Notes under the pieces: generated by a model
Databases searched by the model: none
The model's input: the letters and a program-made list of their open reading frames with translations, nothing else
What the model was told of the DNA's origin: nothing
Shown here: piece after piece, positions 34,525 through 41,961 of the stretch
How the letters are laid out: the number at the start of each line of letters is the position of its first letter
Position numbering within the stretch: position 1 is the stretch's first letter
NCBI RefSeq assembly: GCF_000412995.1
Contig: NZ_KE332512.1
Span: 822,919-886,918, forward strand
Source of the DNA: Treponema vincentii F0403
Lineage (GTDB): Bacteria > Spirochaetota > Spirochaetia > Treponematales > Treponemataceae
Length of the DNA: 64,000 bases
Reading direction: 5' to 3'
Translations under genes and position numbers: made by a program

Positions 34525-35382
34525 ATGGAAAAAGAATTTGACGAACTAACTATAGCTGATGATTATATGTTCTACCGCGTAATGGAAGACCCTGAAATCT
34601 GTAAAATGCTTCTAAACAGGGTTTTGCAGGGTAAAGTAGATACGATAACCGAAATAGAATTACAAAAGACAATAGACGATGCAGGGCGGGCAAAAGGCGT
34701 GCGGTTTGATGTTTGGGCAAAGGACTGTAACGGTCGTATTTACGATATAGAAATGCAGGCCATCGACAAGAAAGACCTTGCAAAACGTATAAGGTATTAT
34801 CAAGCGGCCATCGATGTTAGTATCTTGGGAAAAAGTAAACCGTATGAAAGCCTGCCCGATACATTTATACTCTTCTTCTGTACGTTTGACTATCTTGAGA
34901 AAACCTTACCTGTTTATACTTTTAAGACGATGTGCAGTGAGGATAGTCGGATAGAACTAGGTGATGGGGTAACGAAGATAATTATAAACAGTAAAGCGGC
35001 GGAACACGAGAAGAATGAAGAACTGAAAGTATTTTTAGAGTACATGAACGGAAAAGTCAGCAACGACGAATTCATCCAAAGGCTAGAGCAACGGATAAAA
35101 GAAGTAAAAGCAAATGAAGAGTTGAGGAGGGAGTATATGTTGGTAAATACTATTGAGAGGGATGCACGGAATGACGGATGGAAAGCCGGCATTGCGCAAG
35201 GTATTGCGCAAGGTATTGCGCAGGGTAAATCTCTTGGTCTTGCAGAAGGTGAAGCACGAGGTTCCCATCACAAAGCTCTCGAAACCGCGCGGAACTTACG
35301 CTCTATGGGCTTATCAATCGAAAAAATCGCACAAGCTACCGGTCTAACCGTACAAGAAGTGGAAACAATTGCTGTATCTTAA
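34525..35382 (+). CDS. Rpn/PD-(D/E)XK nuclease-family transposase-like protein
   Basis: A 285-residue member of the large family labelled 'PD-(D/E)XK nuclease family transposase' (related to RpnA-E, DNA endonucleases that promote RecA-independent recombination). It begins with FDELTIADDYMFYRVMEDPEICKMLLNRVL, followed by the nuclease core RFDVWAKDCNGRIYDIEMQ: the D and the ExQ form the modified catalytic motif. The C-terminal part has GIAQ repeated three times (35189-35224, a 12-base direct repeat) and ends in a helix-turn-helix-like RSMGLSIEKIAQATGLTVQEV. Such genes are usually multicopy in treponemes. AGGAG precedes the ATG. A palindromic element follows 58 bases after its stop codon. Confidence 0.85.
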   Translation: MEKEFDELTIADDYMFYRVMEDPEICKMLLNRVLQGKVDTITEIELQKTIDDAGRAKGVRFDVWAKDCNGRIYDIEMQAIDKKDLAKRIRYYQAAIDVSILGKSKPYESLPDTFILFFCTFDYLEKTLPVYTFKTMCSEDSRIELGDGVTKIIINSKAAEHEKNEELKVFLEYMNGKVSNDEFIQRLEQRIKEVKANEELRREYMLVNTIERDARNDGWKAGIAQGIAQGIAQGKSLGLAEGEARGSHHKALETARNLRSMGLSIEKIAQATGLTVQEVETIAVS

Positions 35383-35440
35383 TACAAAATTCTGCAAGCG
35401 TATTGAGTAACAGCCGGTACGATTTACTCTAGGAGAAACA

Positions 35441-35582
35441 GGGTAAGCACATCAGACAAATTGATCAAAACCGCAAAATAATTGAGATTGTGAGACCATT
35501 TGACCGCGAAGCGGTTCAATTCTGGTCGAGCAAACTCAATTATTTTGCGGGGAAATTCAAAAGACGTCTGATGTGCTTACCC
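35441..35582 (+). repeat. Palindromic intergenic element, copy A (142 bp, forward)
   Basis: Outer arms GGGTAAGCACATCAGAC (35441-35457) and GTCTGATGTGCTTACCC (35566-35582) are perfect complements over 17 bp. Inner arms CCGCAAAATAATTGAG (35471-35486) and CTCAATTATTTTGCGG (35535-35550) pair over 16 bp. The apex holds GACCA/TGGTC and ACCGC-GAA-GCGGT. Six copies occur in the window; this one fills the gap between the Rpn-like gene and the Xer recombinase gene. Confidence 0.9.
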
Positions 35583-35594
35583 TGACAAACAACA

Positions 35595-36488
35595 ATGACT
35601 GAAATACAACTGCGAGCCTTTTACGGGTATCTGATCTCGGCGGAGGCGCGGGCGCAGCTTACGGCAAAAACCTATATCAACACTATGCGTCTCTTTCAAC
35701 AGCAGCTCGGCTCGGAGCGCCTTATCGAAGACGCTTCCGCGGACGACTGCATCGGTTTTCTCCTTGCACGGGCGGGAGAAGGCGTAACGGGAAGAACGCT
35801 TGCAAAAGATCAGGCGGCGCTCCGCTCCTTTTACCGCTTTTTGCAGCTGGAAAATGTCCGCACCGATAACCCTGCAGAGCAGCTGGAAAGCCCCCGCCGC
35901 GAAAAAAACTTGCCGCGAGCGCTTGAGCTCGACGAAGTAGATAAGCTCTTAGCCGCAATCCCGCTGGATACGCCAAACGGCATCCGCGACCGCGCCCTGT
36001 TTGAGCTGATCTACTCGGCGGGGCTGCGGGTAAGCGAAGCAGTAACGCTCTCGCTCGAAGACATTTTCTTTAACGAACAGCTGTTGAAAGTACGGGGCAA
36101 AGGCGGCAAGGAGCGCATCGTTCCTTTCGGAGCGCAGGCGGAAGAGCGGCTTACTGTTTATTTAAAAACCGCCCGCCCTCTCCTTCTCAAACCGGCACAC
36201 AGCGAAAACACCGAAACAACCGGAGCGGTGTTCTTAAATCACCACGGCGAACGGCTTACCCGTAAAGGCATTTGGAAACGCTTACAGGAAATTGAACAGC
36301 TCAGCGGCGTTACCACAAAAATCCACACTCTCCGCCACTCGTATGCAACCCACCTGCTCGCAGGCGGGGCAGATCTCCGCTCCGTGCAATGCCTGCTCGG
36401 TCATGCAAGCATCGCCACCACTCAGATTTACACCCATATTGAAGACAAAGAGTTGGAAGCCTACCACCGTAAATTTTTTAAGCAATGA
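35595..36488 (+). CDS. Tyrosine recombinase of the XerC/XerD type
   Basis: A 297-residue site-specific recombinase of the size of Xer proteins, which resolve chromosome dimers at dif. An N-terminal SAM-like core-binding domain (about 3-90) is followed by the catalytic domain with Arg145 (AGLRVSEAV), the beta-hairpin Lys in VRGKGGKERIVPFG, His244/Arg247 (HTLRHSYATHLLAGG), His270 (LLGHASIATTQ) and Tyr279 (QIYTH). All catalytic residues are present. Xer genes near the division cluster are usual in treponemes. Whether it is XerC or XerD, or also acts on mobile DNA, cannot be decided here. The start lies 13 bases after palindromic element copy A. Confidence 0.93.
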   Translation: MTEIQLRAFYGYLISAEARAQLTAKTYINTMRLFQQQLGSERLIEDASADDCIGFLLARAGEGVTGRTLAKDQAALRSFYRFLQLENVRTDNPAEQLESPRREKNLPRALELDEVDKLLAAIPLDTPNGIRDRALFELIYSAGLRVSEAVTLSLEDIFFNEQLLKVRGKGGKERIVPFGAQAEERLTVYLKTARPLLLKPAHSENTETTGAVFLNHHGERLTRKGIWKRLQEIEQLSGVTTKIHTLRHSYATHLLAGGADLRSVQCLLGHASIATTQIYTHIEDKELEAYHRKFFKQ

Positions 36489-36500
36489 ATGTCTCGACGG

Positions 36501-37712
36501 CTATATCGACGGATACAATCCTTCCCAAACGATTTTTTTGTACATATCGGGATCGGTGTCTCCTTCCGTAGAAAAGCACAGTATCTTTGAATTCTTATCG
36601 AGCTTTAATGCCGCGCGTAAATCCTTCATATCATCGTGCTGCATAATTGAGGCTAAGAGGCCGAACGGTACCGCGCCGGATTCGCCTGAGGTAACCGGTG
36701 AATCTCCCTTGATGGGTGCTGCGAGCATACGCATACCGCGGGCGGAAACCCAATCGGGCGCCGATACAAAGCAGCTGGTATTATTTTTGAGGATATCCCA
36801 CGAGATGGTGTTCGGTTCGCCGCATGCAAGTCCCGCCATGATTGTTTGCAAGTCTCCCGTTACAAAGTGCGGTTTCCCATCGGCTGCCGTCGCAGACCGG
36901 TATAGGCAGTCTGCCGCGCGGGCTTCTACGACAACGGTAACGGGACAATTATTGGGGAAGAGATTTTTAAAATATCCCTGAATTGCACCGGCAAGCGAAC
37001 CGACTCCCGCTTGTACAAAGATATGGGTAGGACGGTCTACTCCTGCCGCCTTGAGCTGTTCCGCAGCTTCAAGCGCCATCGTACCGTAACCCTGCATAAT
37101 CCACGCGGGGATTTCTTCGTATCCTTCCCATGCGGTATCCTGCACCATCACACCGTGTTCGGTTTTTGCGGCAAGCGCGGCTGCCATACGCACACATTCG
37201 TCGTAGTTAACGTTTTCGATGGTAACCTGTGCTCCCTCTTTGGCAATGTTATCGAAGCGGGTCTTTGTAGAACCTTTCGGCATCAATACAACCGATTTTT
37301 GACCGAGCTTATTTGCAGCCCAGGCCACACCGCGCCCGTGATTACCGTCGGTTGCGGTAAAGAAGGTAGCCTGCCCGAACTCTTTCCGCAGTTTTTCACC
37401 GGTTAATACTTCGTACGGAAGTTCCGAAACATCTTTTTTCAGCTGTTTTGCAATATACTTAGCCATTGCAAAGGAACCGCCGAGCACTTTAAACGCATTT
37501 AAGCCGAACCGCCACGATTCATCTTTGATAAACACCGAACCGACGCCGAGCATATCCGCCATCTTTTTTAGAGGCACCAGCGGAGTCGGCGCGTATTGCG
37601 GGAAACTTTTATGAAATTCATGCGCCTTGTTGATTTCGTCTAAAGCCATCACCGCAAGCTGTTTGTTGCCCGTTTTCGGAAGCTTATTTTCCGTCCAAAG
37701 AATCTTTTCCAT
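36501..37712 (-). CDS. dpaL: Diaminopropionate ammonia-lyase
   Basis: A PLP enzyme of fold type II that splits 2,3-diaminopropionate into pyruvate and ammonia (also acting on D-serine in some species). The 403 residues match the YgeX/DpaL family: AFKVLGGSFAMAKYI with Lys75 as Schiff-base lysine, ATDGNHGRGVAWAANKLGQ, a TRFDNIAKEGAQVTI segment, the phosphate-binding loop VQAGVGSLAGAIQGYF, a GLACGEPNTISWDIL motif and CFSTEGDTDPDMYKKIVWEG at the end. It converges with the recombinase gene (12 bases apart) and is transcribed alone. Amino-acid catabolism to pyruvate fits an asaccharolytic-leaning oral treponeme. Confidence 0.95.
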   Translation of the reverse strand: MEKILWTENKLPKTGNKQLAVMALDEINKAHEFHKSFPQYAPTPLVPLKKMADMLGVGSVFIKDESWRFGLNAFKVLGGSFAMAKYIAKQLKKDVSELPYEVLTGEKLRKEFGQATFFTATDGNHGRGVAWAANKLGQKSVVLMPKGSTKTRFDNIAKEGAQVTIENVNYDECVRMAAALAAKTEHGVMVQDTAWEGYEEIPAWIMQGYGTMALEAAEQLKAAGVDRPTHIFVQAGVGSLAGAIQGYFKNLFPNNCPVTVVVEARAADCLYRSATAADGKPHFVTGDLQTIMAGLACGEPNTISWDILKNNTSCFVSAPDWVSARGMRMLAAPIKGDSPVTSGESGAVPFGLLASIMQHDDMKDLRAALKLDKNSKILCFSTEGDTDPDMYKKIVWEGLYPSI

Positions 37713-37747
37713 ACATCACTCCTGTAAAACCTTTAAAATAGAGCATT

Positions 37748-37786
37748 GGAATGTCCCAAAAGCAGGCTCGTTTTTCACATCCCCGG
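37748..37786 (+). repeat. Dispersed repeat GGATGTCCCAAAAG family, copy 2
   Basis: GGAATGTCCCAAAAGCAGG followed by CTCGTTTTTCACATCCCC. It corresponds to the reverse complement of 2353-2399 and to 41909-41953. The arms can pair but less perfectly than in the other copies. Confidence 0.55.
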
Positions 37787-37915
37787 CTATTAGGGCAATC
37801 GTCCAAAAAATTCAAGTTTCGGATAGCTCCATTTCTTATTCAAAAAAAATTTGTTTGAATCAAAATATTTGTTTGTTAATCATAGCACAGATACAAGTTA
37901 TGTCAAGTTCAAGAA

Positions 37916-38059
37916 GGGCAAGCGTATCAGGCTGTTTTTTAGCAGCCCCGCATAATCATTGAGGCTGTTCAACCAGAGTTGAACCTTTTCGCGGTTCAAA
38001 TGGTCTCACAACCTCAATGATTATGCGCCTTTTATCTACTCTACCTGATGCGTTTGCCC
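37916..38059 (-). repeat. Palindromic intergenic element, copy B (144 bp, reverse)
   Basis: Outer arms GGGCAAGCGTATCAGG and CCTGATGCGTTTGCCC (38044-38059) pair over 16 positions with two G-T wobbles. The inner arm GCATAATCATTGAGG pairs with CCTCAATGATTATGC. The apex reads GAACCTTTTCGCGGTTC, the reverse orientation of copy A. It lies upstream of both divergent neighbours, so it is not a terminator of either. Confidence 0.88.
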
Positions 38060-38074
38060 CTCTACAGAATAAAG

Positions 38075-38104
38075 TGTGCGAAATTTTGGGTAAAATTTCG
38101 CACA
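38075..38104. repeat. Satellite hairpin next to element copy B
   Basis: Perfect 13-bp arms TGTGCGAAATTTT (38075-38087) and AAAATTTCGCACA (38092-38104) with a four-base loop, 15 bases beyond the element. The same hairpin accompanies copies C and D. Confidence 0.75.
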
Positions 38105-38268
38105 GCAAGGAATATAAGCGCTTGGAAGATTTTAGGTGCGTTTGGGCTGTGGTCTAAAGCTCCGCTGCTCGATGCCGAAACTATAAATAGTAGAAAGATG
38201 CCGTATGCATCAAGCAAATGATTATGTTTATCGGTGTATGGTATTTTTCATTATGTGGAGGGTAATGT

Positions 38269-38481
38269 ATGAAATTGTATTCAATCAAAAGTAATCCGGG
38301 CGATGTGTCTTATTTTTCAATCCTGAACGAGACGGACAAGGGATATTTTATCCGCATCTGCCACGATAAAGAAGGATACGAGAAAATCAGCGAAGAATTT
38401 CTTGATAATGATATGTTTGCGCTATGCCTGCGCACAGGATATATCAGTGAGGTTCCTGCAGAATCTCACGGAGTCGCTTAA
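38269..38481 (+). CDS. Small conserved-looking protein of unknown function
   Basis: A 70-residue acidic protein (MKLYSIKSNPGDVSYFSIL start, ending EVPAESHGVA). TGGAGGG lies before the ATG, and the gene ends 18 bases before the beta-CASP nuclease gene on the same strand, so co-expression is likely. I recognise no domain; there is no signal peptide or membrane helix. Codon use resembles its neighbours, which supports a real gene. Confidence 0.65.
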   Translation: MKLYSIKSNPGDVSYFSILNETDKGYFIRICHDKEGYEKISEEFLDNDMFALCLRTGYISEVPAESHGVA

Positions 38482-38499
38482 TCGAGTAAGAATTTCTTT

Positions 38500-39906
38500 A
38501 TGAGCATCAACGTGTATTCTCTGGGAGCCGCAGAGGAAGTAACCGGTTCAAAGCATATCCTCGACGTTGACGGATATTTGTATCTCTTTGACTGCGGGGC
38601 TTTCCAAGGGAAGCGGGCGGAAGCCGATAAGAAAAATCGAGACTTTGGCGTCCCTGCCGATAAATTAACCGCCGTGGTTCTTACCCACGGCCACTACGAC
38701 CACTGCGGACTTTTGCCGCTGTTGGGCATACACGGGTTTGCCGGCAATATCTATGCGACGCCTGCTTCACGGGATATTGCCAACCTCGTTTTGATGGATT
38801 CAGCCCGCATACAGGCGCGGGATGCCGAATACCTACAAAAACAGGCGCTCAAAAAACACGAAAAATTCGACTGGAAACCGCTTTTTACCGAAGAAGATGT
38901 CGTACAAACCATCAATCAATTTGTAACGGTTTCCTATCACCGGCCGGTATGGATTGGGCCGAATGTTCAGCTCGAATTTTACGATGCGGGACATATTCTC
39001 GGCTCCGCGATAGCGTTTATCACGGCAAAAGATTCTACCGGCAAGACCGTAAAAATTGCATTTACCGGAGACCTCGGCAGAAAGAATAAATCGATTATCC
39101 GCGACCCGGATATCATTCCCTCCGCCGACTATATTATGATAGAAAGCACCTACGGGAACCGCCGGCACGAGGATATTCATAACGCGATGGATATGCTGGA
39201 ACATGCGGTCAATGATGCGGTAAAGATGCGCGGTAAAATTATCATCCCCGCTTTTGCCGTTGAACGGACACAGGAACTCATCTATTATTTCCATCTGCTG
39301 ACGGATCAAAAAAGAATTCCCTATATTCCCATCTATGTCGATTCGCCGATGGCAGTCAACGCAACGACAATCTTTCAGGTGCATCCCGAATGCTTTGACC
39401 ACGAAACGCAGGAAGCCTTTGTCAAACACCATAAGAATCCGTTCGGCTTTAATGCGCTCAAGTTTATTACGAGCGTTGACGAATCGAAAGCACTCAATGC
39501 GATGGAAGAACCGATGGTTATCATCAGTGCGGACGGTATGTGCGAATTCGGCCGCGTTACGCATCATCTTGCAAATAATATTTCAAAACCTTCGACAAAA
39601 ATCATGCTGGTAGGATATATGGCCGAAAATACGCTCGGCAGACGCCTGCGGAATCGTGAGCCGGAGGTAAAGATATTCGGAGAATGGCATCCGGTTCGCG
39701 CGGAAATCCTTCAGATAAATGCATTCAGCGCCCATGCCGATTATGTTGAAATTGTCGAGTGGCTCGATAGCCTCGACACCGGAAACTTGAAAAAGCTGCT
39801 GATGGTTCACGGCGAACCGGACGCACAGAGTTTCTTTCAAGCGTACCTACAAGAGCACCGCTATGAATCGCACATAATGAAATACGGCGATGTAATTGAG
39901 TTATAA
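38500..39906 (+). CDS. Beta-CASP metallo-beta-lactamase RNA nuclease-like protein
   Basis: A 468-residue protein of the CPSF73/YsdI-like beta-CASP group, expected to cut or trim RNA. Zinc-binding motifs: LTHGHYDHCGLLP (HxHxDH), the Asp/His in FYDAGHILGSA, and FTGDLGRKNK. Beta-CASP motifs follow: ESTYGNRRH (motif 2 Asp/Glu region), IPAFAVERTQELIYYF (A), PIYVDSPMAV, ISADGMCEFGRVTHHL (B) and INAFSAHADYVEIVEWL with LLMVHGEPDA (C). All ligands are present. The rlmB-like gene starts three bases after its stop, suggesting a shared RNA-processing operon. Confidence 0.93.
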   Translation: MSINVYSLGAAEEVTGSKHILDVDGYLYLFDCGAFQGKRAEADKKNRDFGVPADKLTAVVLTHGHYDHCGLLPLLGIHGFAGNIYATPASRDIANLVLMDSARIQARDAEYLQKQALKKHEKFDWKPLFTEEDVVQTINQFVTVSYHRPVWIGPNVQLEFYDAGHILGSAIAFITAKDSTGKTVKIAFTGDLGRKNKSIIRDPDIIPSADYIMIESTYGNRRHEDIHNAMDMLEHAVNDAVKMRGKIIIPAFAVERTQELIYYFHLLTDQKRIPYIPIYVDSPMAVNATTIFQVHPECFDHETQEAFVKHHKNPFGFNALKFITSVDESKALNAMEEPMVIISADGMCEFGRVTHHLANNISKPSTKIMLVGYMAENTLGRRLRNREPEVKIFGEWHPVRAEILQINAFSAHADYVEIVEWLDSLDTGNLKKLLMVHGEPDAQSFFQAYLQEHRYESHIMKYGDVIEL

Positions 39907-39908
39907 CG

Positions 39909-40733
39909 ATGCAGATTATCACCGGTTTTCACGCAATTGAAGAATTACTGCGGGCGGTTGAAGCGCAGTTAGAAAAAAATTTTTCAGGAACAAAAAGTTC
40001 CCAAATAGGAAAAAAGGCCGGAGGCGGCAAGACGCCCTCGGTACGGCTCAAACTTTTTTACGCCAAGCAGGGACCGCGGGTAAAAAAAATTTTGGCACAG
40101 GCGGAAAAACTTTCCGTTCCGATAGAGCGGCGGACTGACGCCGAGCTTGACAAGCTCGTTGCGCCGTTACCTGAATATCTGCAAAATCACCGCGGGATTA
40201 TCCTCATCGATGAACGCCCGCAGGAGCAGTCGCCCAAGCTTTTCTCCGATGCGCTGCTTGCCGAACTTGCTTCCCGCCCTAAGGCCTTTGTCGTCGTCCT
40301 TGATTCAATCACCGACCCCCACAATACCGGCGCCATTATCCGCAGCGCCGACCAATTTTCCGTCGACGCCGTCGTGCTCCCCGAACGGAGATCCGCCGGA
40401 GACTTTCAGACCGTTAGCAAGATCAGCGCGGGCGCGGCGGCGTGGGTTCCGCTGTTGTATACGGCGAATTTGGTACGGACGGTGGAGGAACTTAAACGCA
40501 ACGGCTTTTGGGTATTCGGCGCCGACGCGCAAGGGGAACCGCTTCCGCACACAAAGTTCCCCGATAAAACGCTGCTCATTATGGGCAGCGAAGGGTCGGG
40601 AATCAGCCGCCTGCTAAAAACCTCCTGCGATTCCTTTACGGCAATCCCTACCTCCGGCAAGCTGGACAGCCTCAATGTCTCGGTCGCTGCCGGTATTTTG
40701 ATGTACGAGATACGCCGGCAGCAAAACGGATAG
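39909..40733 (+). CDS. rlmB: SpoU-family RNA 2'-O-methyltransferase (RlmB-like)
   Basis: A 274-residue SPOUT methyltransferase. It has the N-terminal RNA-binding (L30e-like) part (ITGFHAIEELLRAV ... RTDAELDKLVAPLPEYLQNHRGIILI) and the knotted C-terminal domain with motif 1 VLDSITDPHNTGAIIRSADQFSVDAVV, motif 2 LLIMGSEGSGISRLL and motif 3 IPTSGKLDSLNVSVAAGILMYE. RlmB methylates G2251 of 23S rRNA. An insertion of about 30 Lys/Gly-rich residues (about 25-50) is unusual. A second SpoU gene lies just downstream on the other strand, so the exact targets of the two may differ. Confidence 0.88.
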   Translation: MQIITGFHAIEELLRAVEAQLEKNFSGTKSSQIGKKAGGGKTPSVRLKLFYAKQGPRVKKILAQAEKLSVPIERRTDAELDKLVAPLPEYLQNHRGIILIDERPQEQSPKLFSDALLAELASRPKAFVVVLDSITDPHNTGAIIRSADQFSVDAVVLPERRSAGDFQTVSKISAGAAAWVPLLYTANLVRTVEELKRNGFWVFGADAQGEPLPHTKFPDKTLLIMGSEGSGISRLLKTSCDSFTAIPTSGKLDSLNVSVAAGILMYEIRRQQNG

Positions 40734-40743
40734 GGGGGATGCA

Positions 40744-40887
40744 GGGTAAACGCATCAGGCCGTTTTTTACCACCCCCGCGGGAAAATTGAGACTATTCGA
40801 CCAGAGTTGAACCTCTTCGCGGTTCAAATGGTCTCACAGTCTCAATTTTTCCGCGGTTTTTATCTACTCTACCTGATGCGTTTACCC
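40744..40887 (-). repeat. Palindromic intergenic element, copy C (144 bp, reverse)
   Basis: Outer arms GGGTAAACGCATCAGG (40744-40759) and CCTGATGCGTTTACCC (40872-40887), perfect over 16 bp. The inner arm GCGGGAAAATTGAGAC faces GTCTCAATTTTTCCGCGG (one mismatch), a different sequence from other copies yet still paired. Apex GAACCTCTTCGCGGTTC. Confidence 0.88.
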
Positions 40888-40901
40888 ATTTGTTGGAAAA
40901 A

Positions 40902-40931
40902 TGTGCGAAATTTTAAACAAAATTTCGCACA
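40902..40931. repeat. Satellite hairpin next to element copy C
   Basis: Arms TGTGCGAAATTTT and AAAATTTCGCACA identical to those near copy B; loop AAAC instead of GGGT. It lies 14 bases beyond the element. Confidence 0.75.
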
Positions 40932-41037
40932 GAAGGAAGGTAACCGCTAAAAATATTTTTGATGCGGTTGCTCTGACGCGGGGACAATATCGGTTGTCTA
41001 TTTTAACAGTTATTCGTGCAGTTAATACCACGATGCT

Positions 41038-41817
41038 CTACGTCAGGTTTGTTGATTCCCGCCGGAGTTCGGCAAGCGCGGAGCAAAAGAGCGTACCAGC
41101 CTGCGCTACGTTAAGACTTTCGATAGCGCCACTGCCGCTGATTTTAACCAGCACATCGCAAAGCTTTTTCGCTTCGGCGGAAATGCCGTGCTCCTCATTT
41201 CCAAGCACTACAACAACCGCCTCATCCGCCCTAACCAGCGACGGAATATCCTTTAAGCTGCGGTATGCCCGATGATCAGCCCCTAGCCTCATCAAATAAC
41301 CGCTGCACGCCTTTAAAAAATGCTCGGCGGAAGGGGCGGTATATAGGGTGATAAACTCCATCCCCCCTTGGGCAATCCGGTAGGCGCTCGGAGTCAGCTG
41401 AGCCTGCGCATCTTCCCCGCTTATCACGATATGCTCTATGCCGAAAAAGGCTGCGCTGCGGATGACCGCTCCGAGGTTATTCGCATTCCCGATACGGTCG
41501 CACAGTAACACTGCAGCCTTACCGGCCTCCCACTGTTTAATCCGCTCCGGTGTTACGGCAGCGATGCAGGGTTCTTCAATCATTGCGACAACCCCTTGGT
41601 GATGAACGGAACCGCACAGCTTTTCCAATTCGGCATCAGACTGTACCAGTCGATAAAGCCGCTTCCGCTGCGCAAGGTATTTACAAAGAGCGCCGAATGT
41701 CCGCGCCCTGCTTCCGGCAAAAAAAAGTCTGGAAATTTTTTCGGGATGTTCGGCAGCGAGCGCTTTTACCGCTTCAAAGCCGCACACCGCCAATTCTTTT
41801 TGATGTAATTCACTCAT
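41038..41817 (-). CDS. TrmH/SpoU-family RNA methyltransferase
   Basis: A 259-residue SPOUT methyltransferase from ATG 41817; the upstream TTG at 41853 sits inside a terminator and is rejected. The N-terminal substrate-binding part (CGFEAVKALAAEHPEKISRLFFAG) is followed by VLLCDRIGNANNLGAVIRSAAFFGIEHIV (motif 1), VVVLGNEEHGISAE (motif 2) and SGSGAIESLNVAQAGTLFCSALAE (motif 3). It resembles rRNA or tRNA ribose methyltransferases of the TrmH/TsnR group. The RNA target is unknown. Confidence 0.87.
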   Translation of the reverse strand: MSELHQKELAVCGFEAVKALAAEHPEKISRLFFAGSRARTFGALCKYLAQRKRLYRLVQSDAELEKLCGSVHHQGVVAMIEEPCIAAVTPERIKQWEAGKAAVLLCDRIGNANNLGAVIRSAAFFGIEHIVISGEDAQAQLTPSAYRIAQGGMEFITLYTAPSAEHFLKACSGYLMRLGADHRAYRSLKDIPSLVRADEAVVVVLGNEEHGISAEAKKLCDVLVKISGSGAIESLNVAQAGTLFCSALAELRRESTNLT

Positions 41818-41846
41818 ACCGCAAGTTATAAACGGAAAATAAAAGA

Positions 41847-41877
41847 AAGGCAACCGCTTAAAATGAGCAGTTGCCTT
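41847..41877 (-). terminator. Terminator of the PPDK-like gene
   Basis: Arms AAGGCAACCGCT (41847-41858) and AGCAGTTGCCTT (41866-41877) pair over 12 positions with one mismatch. On the minus strand it is followed by a T-rich run (TTCTTTTATTTT), the right place for ending the minus-strand transcript. Confidence 0.7.
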
Positions 41878-41908
41878 GTCTTATTCAGATTTTAGATATG
41901 TTACTGTT

Positions 41909-41953
41909 GGGAACGGAGATGTCACAAAAGCCGGTTACTTTCTCGGCATTCCC
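41909..41953 (+). repeat. Dispersed repeat GATGTC-CAAAAG family, copy 3
   Basis: GGGAACGGAGATGTCACAAAAG then CCGGTTACTTTCTCGGCATTCCC. It is about 80 percent identical to the reverse complement of the terminator at 2353-2399, including the shared GGTTACTTT core. It lies between the PPDK-like stop codon and that gene's terminator. Confidence 0.6.
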
Positions 41954-41961
41954 AAGTCCTC

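Larger units (their letters stand above)
37713..38268. other. 556-bp divergent intergenic region between dpaL and a small ORF
   Basis: No gene of convincing length is seen. It holds a copy of the GATGTCCC repeat (37748-37786), an AT-rich stretch (37800-37900) that should contain the dpaL promoter, palindromic element copy B (37916-38059), the satellite hairpin (38075-38104) and about 165 bases of unexplained leader before the next ATG, ending in the ribosome site TGGAGGG. Confidence 0.6.
40734..41037. other. 304-bp convergent intergenic region
   Basis: Contains palindromic element copy C (40744-40887) and its satellite hairpin (40902-40931). A weak stem GGTAACCGC/GCGGTTGC around 40938-40971 could end the minus-strand methyltransferase transcript. 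No coding sequence is supported. Confidence 0.6.

Noticed and set aside
35189..35224. Three 12-bp repeats as a mobile-element or VNTR locus outside a gene
   Set aside because: They are in frame inside the Rpn-like gene and encode GIAQ units common in this family's C-terminal tails.
37981..38010. tRNA-like T-arm (CGCGGTTCAAATGG) in the palindromic elements
   Set aside because: No acceptor stem, anticodon arm or CCA context fits; the GGTTCAAAT part belongs to the GAACC/GGTTC apex hairpin.
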